Of a stretch of DNA of 64,000 nucleotides, positions 49,654 through 57,934 are shown one piece after another. This DNA comes from JAJAZB01 sp965249815 (lineage in GTDB: Bacteria > Bacteroidota > Bacteroidia > Cytophagales > Spirosomataceae), in NCBI GenBank assembly GCA_965249815.1, contig CBDFMV010000003.1:1426001-1490000 (forward strand), given 5' to 3'. The notes below the pieces were generated by a model, which saw only the letters and a list, made by a program, of their open reading frames with translations, was not told where the DNA came from and ran no database searches. Numbering within the stretch: position 1 is the first letter of the stretch; the number at the start of each line of letters is the position of its first letter. Position numbers and translations under genes: made by a program.

Positions 49654-50877
49654 TCAAACGGTTGCCGCTTCCCGCTGGGGCTGCCCCCGCCGGGTCTGCA
49701 ACCACCCGAACCCCAGCCAACTCGCCGCGCCCAGCGCCGCCATCACCCACCAAAGCGTGGTGAAGCCCACCCGTTGGGCGATTTGCCCGCCGAGCGTCGG
49801 GGCCAGCACCTGCGCCGACGACCAGAGCACCGAGTACACCGCCGCGTACTGACCCCGGCTGGCGGGCGTGGCGCGCGTTACGGCGAAGGATTGCATGAAG
49901 GGCATCGCGAACATTTCGCCGAAGGTGAGCAGCAACACGGCCAGCCACACGACGGGCGCCCAGCCCGCCAGCAGGTTGAGGCTTACGAACGAAAGCGCCG
50001 TCAGGGCCACGCCGAGGCGAATCCAGGTGAGGTTCGACCGCCGTTTCTCAATGGAATGAATCAGCACCATTTCGACCGTGGCCACCATGAAGCCATTGAA
50101 AGCCAGCCACAGGCCGATGCGCGGTTCGGGAAACCCGTAGACCTGTTTCAAAAATACGGGCATCAGCGTGAACAATTGGCAGAAACTGATGGCGAACAGC
50201 AGCCCGAAGGCCGAGAACGCCAGGTAGTACCGGTCGCGCCAGGCCGCCGTGCCACTTCCGCCGACCTCCGGCGCTTCGGACGAAGTCTGGACGGCGGGCC
50301 GGGCGTTTTTGCGCAGAAAAAGCAACAGCACACCGGCGGCCAGCAGGTTGGTGCCGCCGTCGGCCACAAACAGCCAGCCGTAGCCCAGCGCCGCCAGCAG
50401 CCCGCCCAGCGCTGGTCCGACCGAGAAACCGAGGTTAGATGCCAGCCGGATGAGCGAATACGAGCGGGTGAGCGTGGCGGGCGTGGCGTAGGTCGCCACC
50501 GATGCCGATAGGGCCGGACGGAAGGCTTCGCCCACCACGCTGAGCACGAAAATGGTGCCGCACAACCCCTCGAACGAGCGCATTTGGCCCAGCACCAGAA
50601 ACATTCCCCCGCCGAGGGCGAGGCTGGCGGTCATGACGGGAAAATACCCGAAGCGGTCGGTGAGTCGCCCGCCTACGACGGCCCCGGTAACGGCCCCCAG
50701 CCCGAACCCGGCCATGACCAAACCCGCCTGCGCCACGCTGAAGTGGAGTTGGTGGGTCAGATACACGCTCAGAAACGGAATGACCATCGTGCCGCTCCGG
50801 TTGACGAGCATCACCAGCGCCAGCAGCCAGACCGAGCGCGGCAGGCCGGTGTACGCGGTGCGGTAGAGGTTCAGCAT
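49654..50877 (-). CDS. MFS transporter
   Basis: The 407-residue inner-membrane protein has about 12 helices in two halves. The MFS signature after helix 2 reads GGRLTDRFGYFPVMT. The middle loop (ARPAVQTSSEAPEVGGS) separates the halves. It resembles drug/metabolite efflux transporters; the substrate is not predictable. It lies 30 bp downstream of uvrA on the same strand. Confidence 0.9.
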   Translation of the reverse strand: MLNLYRTAYTGLPRSVWLLALVMLVNRSGTMVIPFLSVYLTHQLHFSVAQAGLVMAGFGLGAVTGAVVGGRLTDRFGYFPVMTASLALGGGMFLVLGQMRSFEGLCGTIFVLSVVGEAFRPALSASVATYATPATLTRSYSLIRLASNLGFSVGPALGGLLAALGYGWLFVADGGTNLLAAGVLLLFLRKNARPAVQTSSEAPEVGGSGTAAWRDRYYLAFSAFGLLFAISFCQLFTLMPVFLKQVYGFPEPRIGLWLAFNGFMVATVEMVLIHSIEKRRSNLTWIRLGVALTALSFVSLNLLAGWAPVVWLAVLLLTFGEMFAMPFMQSFAVTRATPASRGQYAAVYSVLWSSAQVLAPTLGGQIAQRVGFTTLWWVMAALGAASWLGFGWLQTRRGQPQREAATV

Positions 50878-50907
50878 GATTCAAAATGCCCGGCGTGCCA
50901 CGCCGCG

Positions 50908-53835
50908 CTACAATTTCCCCCGCAGAAACTTCGCCGTAAAATTTTCGTCGCCCAGCGCCAGCATCTCTTCGGGCGTACCCGCAAAGGTCACGTAGCCGCC
51001 CACCTCGCCGCCGTCGGGGCCGAGGTCGATGATGTAATCGGCGGATTTGATGACCTCCATGTTGTGCTCGATGATCAGCACCGAGTCGCCCTGCTCGACG
51101 AGCGCGTTGATGGCCTTGAGCAGTTTTTTGATGTCGTGGAAATGCAGGCCCGTGGTAGGTTCGTCGAAAATGAAGAGCGTTTTGCCCGCGTTCGGGTTGC
51201 CCTTCATCAGAAAACTCGCCAGTTTGACCCGTTGCGCTTCGCCCCCCGACAGCGTGTTCGACGACTGCCCCAACCGGACGTACCCGAGGCCCACTTCCCG
51301 CAACGGCGCGAGTCGCTCGGCGATTTTAGAATCGTTTTTCCGGAAAAAAAGCACCGCTTCGTCCACGGTCATGTCGAGAATGTCCGACACGTCCTGGCCG
51401 TCGTACTTGATGTCGAGGATTTCCTGCTTGAACCGCTTGCCCTGGCACACCTCGCAGGTGAGGTAGATGTCGGCCATAAACTGCATCTCGATTTTCACCT
51501 CGCCCTCGCCCTGGCAGTTTTCGCAGCGGCCCCCGTCGACGTTGAACGAAAAATGACTCGGCTTGTAGCCCCGCGCCTTCGCCAGCGGCAACTCGCTCAT
51601 CAGCAACCGAATCTGGTCGTAAGCCTTCACGTAGGTAACCGGGTTGGAGCGCGACGACTTGCCGATGGGATTCTGGTCCACCATTTCGACGGCGTCGAGG
51701 CGGTTCAGATCGCCAGTCAATTCGTCGTATTTGCCCACTTCCTCCTGGCTCGTTTGCAGGTGCCGACCGAGCGCCGGGTACAGAATCTTCCGCACCAGCG
51801 TCGATTTTCCCGACCCGCTCACGCCCGTCACCACGGCGAGCGTACCGAGCGGAAAGCGGGCGCTGACGTCCTTCAGGTTGTTTTCCCGCGCGCCTTTCAC
51901 TTCAATCCACCCCGAAGGCCGGCGGCGAAACTTCGGCACCGAAACCTCGTCCTGGCCCGTGAGGAAGGCAATCGTGTGGGATTTTAATGGAGAATTGATA
52001 ATGGATAATGGATAATTGGATTCGCTGGATTGTCCATTGTCCATTGTCCATTGTCCATTTTCAATTTCCTCCCAGTTTCCCTGAAACACCACGTGCCCGC
52101 CGCCGGTGCCGGCTTCGGGGCCGATGTCGATGATTTCGTCGGCGGCGCGCATGACTTCCTCCTCGTGCTCGACCACGATGACCGTGTTGCCCAAATCGCG
52201 CAGGCTTTCGAGTACGCCCACCAGCCGCTGCGTGTCGCGGGGGTGCAGGCCGATGCTCGGTTCGTCGAGGATGTACATCGACCCGACCAGCGCGCTGCCG
52301 AGCGAGGTGGCCAGTTTAATCCGTTGAAACTCACCGCCCGACAGGGAGTTGGTGAGCCGGTTGAGCGTCAGGTAGCCTAGGCCCACCCGCACGAGGTAAT
52401 CGAGGCGGTTTTCGATTTCGACCAGAATCCGTTTAGCCAGACTCTGGTCGTAGTCGCTCAGGTGCAGGTTCTGGATGAACGGGTGCAGGTTGGTTATCGG
52501 CATCAGCACCAGGTCGGTGATGCTTTTCCCAGCGCCGATTCCCCCGCCGATGCGCACGTAACCGGCGTCTTTGCGCAGACGCGTGCCCCGGCATTCGGGG
52601 CACGTGGTGCGGCCCCGGTAGCGCGAGAGCATCACCCGGTACTGGACTTTGTAGGTCTGGGCTTCGACGTCGGCGAAAAAGTCGTTCAGGCCGCCGAAGT
52701 GCTTGTTGCCGGTCCAGAGCAGGTCTTTTTCCGCCTGGGTCAGGTCTTTGTAGGCCCGGTGAATCGGGAAGTCGAAGCGGATGCCGTTTTTGAGGAGCGG
52801 CTTGAGCCATTCGCCCATTTTCTCGGTCCGCCACGGGGCAATGGCACCTTCGTACACCGACAGGCTTTTGTCAGGAAACACCAAATCCGGGTCGATGCCG
52901 AGGATTTTCCCGAACCCCTCGCAGCGTTTGCAGGCCCCGTAGGGGTTGTTGAAAGAAAACAGGTTGAGGCTGGGTTCCTCGAACACGAGGCCATCCAACT
53001 CGAATTTATCGGAGAAGCGGCGCTTTTCCACCCCGACCACGTCCACGAAACACACGCCTTCGCCCTCGAAAAAGGCCGTCTGCACCGAGTCGCCGAGGCG
53101 AAACTGGGTTTCTTCGTCGGGCTGGCCGTCGGCGTCGTGCTTCACGGCGAGGCGGTCGATGAGAATTTCGAGCGCCGCGTTGGCAATGTGCTCCATCGCC
53201 GATTCGTCGTCAAGCAATTCTTCGATTTGAAACAACTGCCCGTCGGCCAGAATGCGGGTGAAACCTTTTTGCAGCAAAATGTTCAGTTCGTCGCGGAGCG
53301 GACGGCCCGGCACGCGGTGCATCGGAGCCAGCACCATCACGCGGGTGCCGTCGGGGTGGCCAAGCACAAAATCCACCACGCCGCTAACCGTGTCCTTCCG
53401 CACGGGTTCACCCGAAACGGGCGAGTACGTGACGCCGATGCGGGCGAAAAGCAGTTTGAGGTAATCGTAGATTTCGGTGGTGGTGCCGACCGTCGAGCGG
53501 GGGTTTTTCGAGCTGACCTTCTGCTCGATGGCGATGGCGGGCGACACGCCCCGGATGTACTCCACGTCGGGTTTTTCCATCCGGCCCAGAAACTGCCGGG
53601 CGTAGCTGCTCAGGCTTTCGACGTACATTCGCTGCCCTTCAGCGAAGAGCGTATCGAAGGCCAGCGACGACTTGCCGCTGCCCGACAGCCCCGTAATCAC
53701 GACCAGTTTGTTGCGCGGAATGGCAACGTCGATGTTCTTCAGGTTGTGGACTTTCGCCCCTTTGATGAGGATGAATTCTTTCGGTGAAAGCTCCTCGACC
53801 GGGGGGCGCTGCGTCATGAGTTGAGACTCGTTCAT
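50908..53835 (-). CDS. uvrA: Excinuclease ABC subunit A with heptamer-encoded insert
   Basis: UvrA (975 aa) is the damage-recognition ATPase of nucleotide excision repair. Walker A motifs are GLSGSGKSS and GVSGSGKST; signature motifs LSGGEFQRI and LSGGEAQRV; zinc modules CPECRGTRL and CENCQGEGEVKIEM. The peptide after FQGNWEEI (ENGQWTMDNGQSSESN, then YPLSIINSPLKS) is encoded by a heptamer hairpin in frame (51983-52066), placed between the two ABC halves. All functional motifs lie outside it, so the protein is probably active. Confidence 0.95.
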   Translation of the reverse strand: MNESQLMTQRPPVEELSPKEFILIKGAKVHNLKNIDVAIPRNKLVVITGLSGSGKSSLAFDTLFAEGQRMYVESLSSYARQFLGRMEKPDVEYIRGVSPAIAIEQKVSSKNPRSTVGTTTEIYDYLKLLFARIGVTYSPVSGEPVRKDTVSGVVDFVLGHPDGTRVMVLAPMHRVPGRPLRDELNILLQKGFTRILADGQLFQIEELLDDESAMEHIANAALEILIDRLAVKHDADGQPDEETQFRLGDSVQTAFFEGEGVCFVDVVGVEKRRFSDKFELDGLVFEEPSLNLFSFNNPYGACKRCEGFGKILGIDPDLVFPDKSLSVYEGAIAPWRTEKMGEWLKPLLKNGIRFDFPIHRAYKDLTQAEKDLLWTGNKHFGGLNDFFADVEAQTYKVQYRVMLSRYRGRTTCPECRGTRLRKDAGYVRIGGGIGAGKSITDLVLMPITNLHPFIQNLHLSDYDQSLAKRILVEIENRLDYLVRVGLGYLTLNRLTNSLSGGEFQRIKLATSLGSALVGSMYILDEPSIGLHPRDTQRLVGVLESLRDLGNTVIVVEHEEEVMRAADEIIDIGPEAGTGGGHVVFQGNWEEIENGQWTMDNGQSSESNYPLSIINSPLKSHTIAFLTGQDEVSVPKFRRRPSGWIEVKGARENNLKDVSARFPLGTLAVVTGVSGSGKSTLVRKILYPALGRHLQTSQEEVGKYDELTGDLNRLDAVEMVDQNPIGKSSRSNPVTYVKAYDQIRLLMSELPLAKARGYKPSHFSFNVDGGRCENCQGEGEVKIEMQFMADIYLTCEVCQGKRFKQEILDIKYDGQDVSDILDMTVDEAVLFFRKNDSKIAERLAPLREVGLGYVRLGQSSNTLSGGEAQRVKLASFLMKGNPNAGKTLFIFDEPTTGLHFHDIKKLLKAINALVEQGDSVLIIEHNMEVIKSADYIIDLGPDGGEVGGYVTFAGTPEEMLALGDENFTAKFLRGKL
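51983..52066. repeat. Heptamer inverted repeat inserted in frame in uvrA, ATGGATA family
   Basis: The left arm reads ATGGAGA, ATTGATA, ATGGATA, ATGGATA. The right arm is TTGTCCA four times plus TTTTCAA. It matches the intergenic repeat at 4003 in heptamer type. It is open only in the uvrA coding frame direction and adds about 30 residues in the linker that precedes the second ABC half. Confidence 0.9.
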
Positions 53836-53922
53836 CCCGTAAAAATACGGGTTTCAGCGCTGAAACGGAAGCTCCGATTGGAACAAACTCCACCGGTGCC
53901 CACCGAGTTGCCAGCCGTACAA

Positions 53923-53955
53923 GGTTGGTGCGCGGGGCACGGCTGGCAACGGCCC
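53923..53955. repeat. REP-like palindrome, TGCCAGCCGT family, copy 2
   Basis: TTGCCAGCCGT pairs with ACGGCTGGCAA around a loop with a GCGCGGGG core, as in copy 1 at 22786. It lies between uvrA and hmgA (divergent). The rest of that 291-bp gap is the AT-rich hmgA promoter region. Confidence 0.75.
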
Positions 53956-54072
53956 TCCCTGCCAGGCATTCCACAGCCAGCGCCCATGTTCTATCTCCGG
54001 CAAGGCCCGCGCTGGCAAACGCTTTTTCTAAAAATTTTCACATCCCATCGCCGCATCTTTCAGAAAAACACG

Positions 54073-54110
54073 TAAACTTGCCTACACAAACTATTAGTTT
54101 ACTAACTTTT
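54073..54110 (+). promoter_or_regulatory. Candidate promoter and palindromic operator of the tyrosine operon
   Basis: TAAACTTG (54073-54080, one mismatch to TAnnTTTG) lies 46 nt upstream of hmgA. Just downstream is TTAGTTTACTAA, a 5-bp inverted repeat with a 2-nt centre. TAAACTTG recurs at 57419-57426 upstream of the marR-type gene. Regulation by that MarR protein is inference. Confidence 0.35.
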
Positions 54111-54126
54111 TTAATCAACGACGAAA

Positions 54127-55311
54127 ATGCCGCGCTACCACCGCCTCGGTCAGGTGCCGCACAAGCGCCACACCACGTTTGAAAAACCCGCCGGGGCGGG
54201 CTTTTTCTACGAAGAACTCTTCGGCACGATCGGCTTCGAGGGCATGGCTTCGCTGCTCTACCACGTTCACCGGCCCACGCAGGTGAAGGCAATCCTCAGC
54301 AGCCGCGACGTTTCGCCGAAAATCGCCATCGAAAAAAGCATCACGGCCCGCAAACTCATCGGGTTCAACGCCCCGCCGCAGGACGATTTCCTGGAAAGCC
54401 GGGCGCCGCTCCTCGCCAACCGCGACGTCGTCATCAGCGTGGCCGCGCCGCGCCAGTCGCTGACCGGGTATTTCTACAAAAATGCCGATGCCGACGAACT
54501 GCTGTTCGTCCACCGGGGCAGTGGGCGGCTCCGGACGATGCTCGGCACGATTCCCTTCGGGTACGGCGACTACCTGCTGATTCCGCGCGGGATGATTTAC
54601 CAAATCGAGTTCGACACGCCCGAAAATCGGCTCTTCATCACCGAATCCTTCCACCCGATTTATACGCCCAAGCGCTACCGCAACCATTTCGGGCAGATGC
54701 AGGAACACGCGCCGTTTTGCGAGCGGGATTACAAACTGCCGCAGGACCTCGAAACCCACGACGAAACCGGTGATTTTCTGCTGAAAATTAAAAAGCAGAA
54801 CGTGCTGCACGAAGTGGTGTACGCCACGCACCCCTTCGACGTAGTAGGTTGGGACGGCTACCATTTTCCCTGGGGGCTGTCCATCCACGATTTCGAGCCG
54901 ATTACGGGCCGGATTCACCAGCCGCCGCCGGTTCACCAGACGTTCCAGACCGACGCCTTCGTGGTCTGCTCGTTCGTGCCGCGCCTGTTCGACTACCACC
55001 CGCAGGCCGTGCCCGCGCCGTACAACCACTCCAACATCGACTCGGACGAGGTGATTTACTACGTGGACGGCGATTTCATGTCGCGCAACGACATCGCGCC
55101 GGGCCACCTGACGCTGCACCCCGGCGGCATTCCGCACGGTCCGCACCCCGGCGCGATGGAGCGGAGTCTGGGCAAAAAAGAAACCGTTGAACTGGCCGTG
55201 ATGGTCGACACCTTCCGCCCGCTGATGGTGACCGAAGACGCCCTGAAACTCGACGACGGGACGTACTTCCGTTCGTGGCTGGAACCGGAAGTGGTGAGAA
55301 GTGAGCGGTAA
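54127..55311 (+). CDS. hmgA: Homogentisate 1,2-dioxygenase
   Basis: The 394-residue iron enzyme opens the homogentisate ring to maleylacetoacetate. It begins MPRYHRLGQVPHKRHTTF, typical of the short bacterial form, and keeps the metal-site segments ESFHPIYTPKRYRNHFGQ and HPGGIPHGPHPGAMERS. It starts the operon hmgA-phhA-hppD-marR-fahA. The last codons (VVRSER and TAA) are read from a heptamer repeat that begins at 55294. Confidence 0.94.
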   Translation: MPRYHRLGQVPHKRHTTFEKPAGAGFFYEELFGTIGFEGMASLLYHVHRPTQVKAILSSRDVSPKIAIEKSITARKLIGFNAPPQDDFLESRAPLLANRDVVISVAAPRQSLTGYFYKNADADELLFVHRGSGRLRTMLGTIPFGYGDYLLIPRGMIYQIEFDTPENRLFITESFHPIYTPKRYRNHFGQMQEHAPFCERDYKLPQDLETHDETGDFLLKIKKQNVLHEVVYATHPFDVVGWDGYHFPWGLSIHDFEPITGRIHQPPPVHQTFQTDAFVVCSFVPRLFDYHPQAVPAPYNHSNIDSDEVIYYVDGDFMSRNDIAPGHLTLHPGGIPHGPHPGAMERSLGKKETVELAVMVDTFRPLMVTEDALKLDDGTYFRSWLEPEVVRSER

Positions 55312-55368
55312 GAGGTAAGATGCTTTGAACTGCATTTTACATCTCACCTAGTACTTCTTACCTCTCAC
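55294..55368. repeat. Heptamer inverted repeat, GTGAGAR family (hmgA-phhA gap)
   Basis: The left arm reads GTGAGAA, GTGAGCG, GTAAGAG, GTAAGAT. The right arm reads CATCTCA, CCTAGTA, CTTCTTA, CCTCTCA. The left arm encodes the hmgA C-terminus and stop. It has the same heptamer family as the gmk-nadD element. Confidence 0.88.
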
Positions 55369-55387
55369 AAAAATTCATCAACAACCT

Positions 55388-56161
55388 ATGCTCTACGACC
55401 TCCCAACCGAGCCCCTCCGCCAGGACTACGCCGCGTACACGGCGGAGGATTTTGATGTCTGGCGCATCCTGTTCGAACGGCAAATGGCCCAACTACCGCC
55501 GATTGCTTCGCGGGCCTACCTCGAAGGCATCGAAAAAGTACAGTTTCGCACCGACCGGATTCCCAACTACGAAGAAACCAACCGCCTGCTCAAACCGCTG
55601 ACGGGCTGGCAGATTTATGTGGTGCCCGGTCTGATTCCGAACCGGCCTTTTTTTGAACTGATGCAGAACCGCTTTTTCTGCGCCTCGACCTGGCTGCGCA
55701 AGCGCGAACAGCTCGACTACCTCGAGGAACCCGACGCCTTCCACGACATCTTCGGGCACGTGCCGCTGCTATCGAACCAGAACGTGTGTCATTTTCTGGA
55801 AGAACTCGCCCGCATTGCTCTCCGCTTCGTACACAACCCCGACGCCGTGGAGGCCATCGCCCGGCTGTACTGGTACACCATCGAATTCGGGCTGATTCGG
55901 GAGGACGGACACACGAAAATCTACGGCGCGGGCATCCTCTCGTCGGCGGGCGAAAGCCACTTTTGCCTCGAAGATCCCGCCCGCTGGCTGCCCTACGACG
56001 TGCCCACGCTGCTCCGTACGCCGTACATCAAGGAACATTACCAGGACCAGTACTTCGTCATTGATTCCTACGAACAGCTTTTCAATTCCACGCCCGAAAT
56101 CAAATGGGAATTGGAGAAACTGATGGAAAAGAAACACGCCGAACCGCTTCTTCATCCGTAG
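55388..56161 (+). CDS. phhA: Phenylalanine 4-monooxygenase
   Basis: The 257-residue enzyme hydroxylates phenylalanine to tyrosine with tetrahydropterin and non-haem iron. The iron ligands are His119 and His124 (DAFHDIFGHVPLL) and Glu166 (YWYTIEFGL). It has only the catalytic domain, as in other bacterial forms. Part of the tyrosine-catabolic operon. The stop codon overlaps the left stem of the hairpin at 56150. Confidence 0.95.
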   Translation: MLYDLPTEPLRQDYAAYTAEDFDVWRILFERQMAQLPPIASRAYLEGIEKVQFRTDRIPNYEETNRLLKPLTGWQIYVVPGLIPNRPFFELMQNRFFCASTWLRKREQLDYLEEPDAFHDIFGHVPLLSNQNVCHFLEELARIALRFVHNPDAVEAIARLYWYTIEFGLIREDGHTKIYGAGILSSAGESHFCLEDPARWLPYDVPTLLRTPYIKEHYQDQYFVIDSYEQLFNSTPEIKWELEKLMEKKHAEPLLHP

Positions 56162-56194
56162 CGAGAAACTTAAGTCCCTCGCTACGGATGAAAG
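56150..56194 (+). terminator. Hairpin after phhA (CTTCATCCGTAGCGAG)
   Basis: A 14- to 16-bp stem, CTTCATCCGTAGCGAG with CTCGCTACGGATGAA, encloses a 12-nt loop and overlaps the phhA stop codon. No T-run follows, so it may modulate decay or translation between cistrons rather than end transcription. Confidence 0.5.
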
Positions 56195-56230
56195 ACAATC
56201 GGCTCATTTTCAAATTATTATAACTTCATC

Positions 56231-57370
56231 ATGGAAACCCTCGAACTTCAACGTCAGACGTCAAACGTTAAACCTCAAACGACTGACTTCCTGCCCCTCC
56301 ACGGCACCGACTACATCGAACTCTACGTCGGCAACGCTCGTGAGTCGGCGCATTATTTCCAGACGGCCTTCGGCTTCCAGCCCCTGGCGCACGCGGGCCT
56401 CGAAACCGGCCTCCGCGACCGCGAAAGCTACGTGCTCGTGCAGGAAAAAATCCGCCTCGTGCTCACCAGTCCTCTCGTGGGCGGCACCGACATCGGTGCG
56501 CACGTCGACAAGCACGGCGACGGCGTGAAGGTCGTGGCCCTCTGGGTGGACGACGCCGAAGACGCCTTCCACCAGACCGTCAGCCGGGGCGCGGAACCCT
56601 ACCTCGAACCGACCACTGAGCAGGACGAACACGGCACCGTCCGGCGCTCGGGCATTCGCACCTACGGCGACACGGTGCACGTATTCGTGGAGCGGAAACA
56701 CTACCGGGGCGTGTTTCTGCCGCATTTTCAGGAATGGAAACCCCGCTACCGGCCCGTGCCTGTGGGCCTGCTGCACGTGGACCACATGGTGGGCAACGTG
56801 GGCTGGGGCGAAATGAACGAATGGGTGAATTTTTACGCCCACGTGATGGGCTTCAACCAGTTGGTCAGTTTCGACGACAAGGACATTTCGACCGACTACA
56901 CCGCCCTGATGAGCAAGGTGATGAGCAACGGAAACGGGCGCATCAAATTTCCCATCAACGAACCCGCCGAGGGGCGGAAGAAATCACAGGTCGAGGAGTA
57001 CCTCGACTTTTACGGCGGGCCGGGCATCCAGCACATCGCCGTGGCGACCAACGACATCATCGAAACCGTCACCGCCCTGCGCAACCGGGGCGTCGAATTT
57101 TTGCAAGTGCCCGAAAGCTACTACGTGGACCTGAAAACCCGCATCGGCAAAATCGACGAGGAACTCGGTGAACTGGCCAAACTCGGCATCCTCGTGGACC
57201 GCGACGACGAAGGCTACCTGCTCCAGATTTTCACGAAGCCCGTCGTGAGTCGCCCGACGCTGTTTTTTGAAATCATCCAGCGCAAAGGCGCGAAATCCTT
57301 CGGCAAAGGCAACTTCAGGGCTTTGTTCGAGGCCATCGAGCGGGAGCAGGAACTGCGGGGAACGCTGTAA
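56231..57370 (+). CDS. hppD: 4-hydroxyphenylpyruvate dioxygenase
   Basis: This 379-residue Fe(II) enzyme makes homogentisate from 4-hydroxyphenylpyruvate. Iron ligands are His185 (LHVDHMVG), His268 (GIQHIAVAT) and Glu347 (LFFEIIQRKG). Residues about 9-20 (QTSNVKPQTTD region) are encoded by a tract of heptamers (CGTCAGA, CGTCAAA, CGTTAAA, CCTCAAA, CGACTGA), so the N-terminus carries a repeat-derived extension upstream of the usual domain start. Confidence 0.95.
   Translation: METLELQRQTSNVKPQTTDFLPLHGTDYIELYVGNARESAHYFQTAFGFQPLAHAGLETGLRDRESYVLVQEKIRLVLTSPLVGGTDIGAHVDKHGDGVKVVALWVDDAEDAFHQTVSRGAEPYLEPTTEQDEHGTVRRSGIRTYGDTVHVFVERKHYRGVFLPHFQEWKPRYRPVPVGLLHVDHMVGNVGWGEMNEWVNFYAHVMGFNQLVSFDDKDISTDYTALMSKVMSNGNGRIKFPINEPAEGRKKSQVEEYLDFYGGPGIQHIAVATNDIIETVTALRNRGVEFLQVPESYYVDLKTRIGKIDEELGELAKLGILVDRDDEGYLLQIFTKPVVSRPTLFFEIIQRKGAKSFGKGNFRALFEAIEREQELRGTL
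56252..56286. repeat. Single-arm heptamer tract within the hppD 5' coding region
   Basis: Five consecutive heptamers in register: CGTCAGA, CGTCAAA, CGTTAAA, CCTCAAA, CGACTGA. No complementary arm is present. It lies 21 nt after the ATG and is in frame with hppD. Confidence 0.6.
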
Positions 57371-57372
57371 TC

Positions 57373-57453
57373 GGTTGGCAGTTGGCGGTAAACAGTTGGC
57401 AATTTTTGTTTTGCTAACTAAACTTGCCAACTGCTTACTGCCAACTGCCAACT
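57373..57453. repeat. Heptamer inverted repeat, TTGGCAG family (hppD-marR gap)
   Basis: The left arm reads GTTGGCA, GTTGGCG, GTAAACA, GTTGGCA. The right arm reads TTGCCAA, CTGCTTA, CTGCCAA, CTGCCAA. It starts 2 nt after the hppD stop and ends 6 nt before the marR-type start. Same family as the mreC-mreD element. Confidence 0.88.
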
Positions 57454-57459
57454 TTTTCC

Positions 57460-57900
57460 ATGACAACCAACCCAGCCGACGAGCGCGCGTATTTTTTCAA
57501 AATTGATACGACGATTAAAAAAATCCGCAACTCGATCCAACGCAAGTTCGACGAGGCGGGCCTCGACCTGACCGTCGACCAGTGGGTGCTCGTCGACCAC
57601 GTGCAGCGCAATCCCGGCATCAGCCAGACCGAACTGGCCGAAATGACCGTGAAAGACACGCCCACCGTGACCCGGATGCTCGACTTGCTCATCAAAAAAC
57701 AACTGGCCGAACGTCGCCCCGATCCCACCGACCGTCGCAAGTTCAGTATTCACCTGAGTCCGGCAGGCGAGGCGGTGTTCGGGCGGGCGCTACCCATCGT
57801 GATCGATGTGCGGCGGCGCGCCTGGGGCGGCATGTCAGATGCTGACTATCACAATTTTACGCGTATCCTGGATTCGCTCCACAGCAACATCAGTCATTAA
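57460..57900 (+). CDS. MarR-family transcriptional regulator
   Basis: The 146-residue winged-helix protein has the recognition region GISQTELAEMTVKDTPTVTRMLDLL (about 53-77) and the wing DPTDRRKFSIHLSPAG. It lies between hppD and fahA, so it is probably the local regulator of phenylalanine/tyrosine catabolism, perhaps as a ligand-released repressor. The start at 57460 is chosen; a 12-residue longer frame reads the heptamer repeat. Confidence 0.93.
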   Translation: MTTNPADERAYFFKIDTTIKKIRNSIQRKFDEAGLDLTVDQWVLVDHVQRNPGISQTELAEMTVKDTPTVTRMLDLLIKKQLAERRPDPTDRRKFSIHLSPAGEAVFGRALPIVIDVRRRAWGGMSDADYHNFTRILDSLHSNISH

Positions 57901-57904
57901 CAAA

Positions 57905-57922
57905 AGCCCCCTGCGGGGGTTT
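57905..57922 (+). terminator. Small GC hairpin between the marR-type gene and fahA
   Basis: CCCCC-TGC-GGGGG is followed by only TTT. It may be a weak terminator or a REP-type fragment. Confidence 0.4.
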
Positions 57923-57934
57923 GCGGGCTTCTCC

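Noticed and set aside
51983..52066. Frameshift or assembly error in uvrA
   Set aside because: The segment is in frame, symmetric, and matches the heptamer repeat found elsewhere, so it is a genuine insertion.
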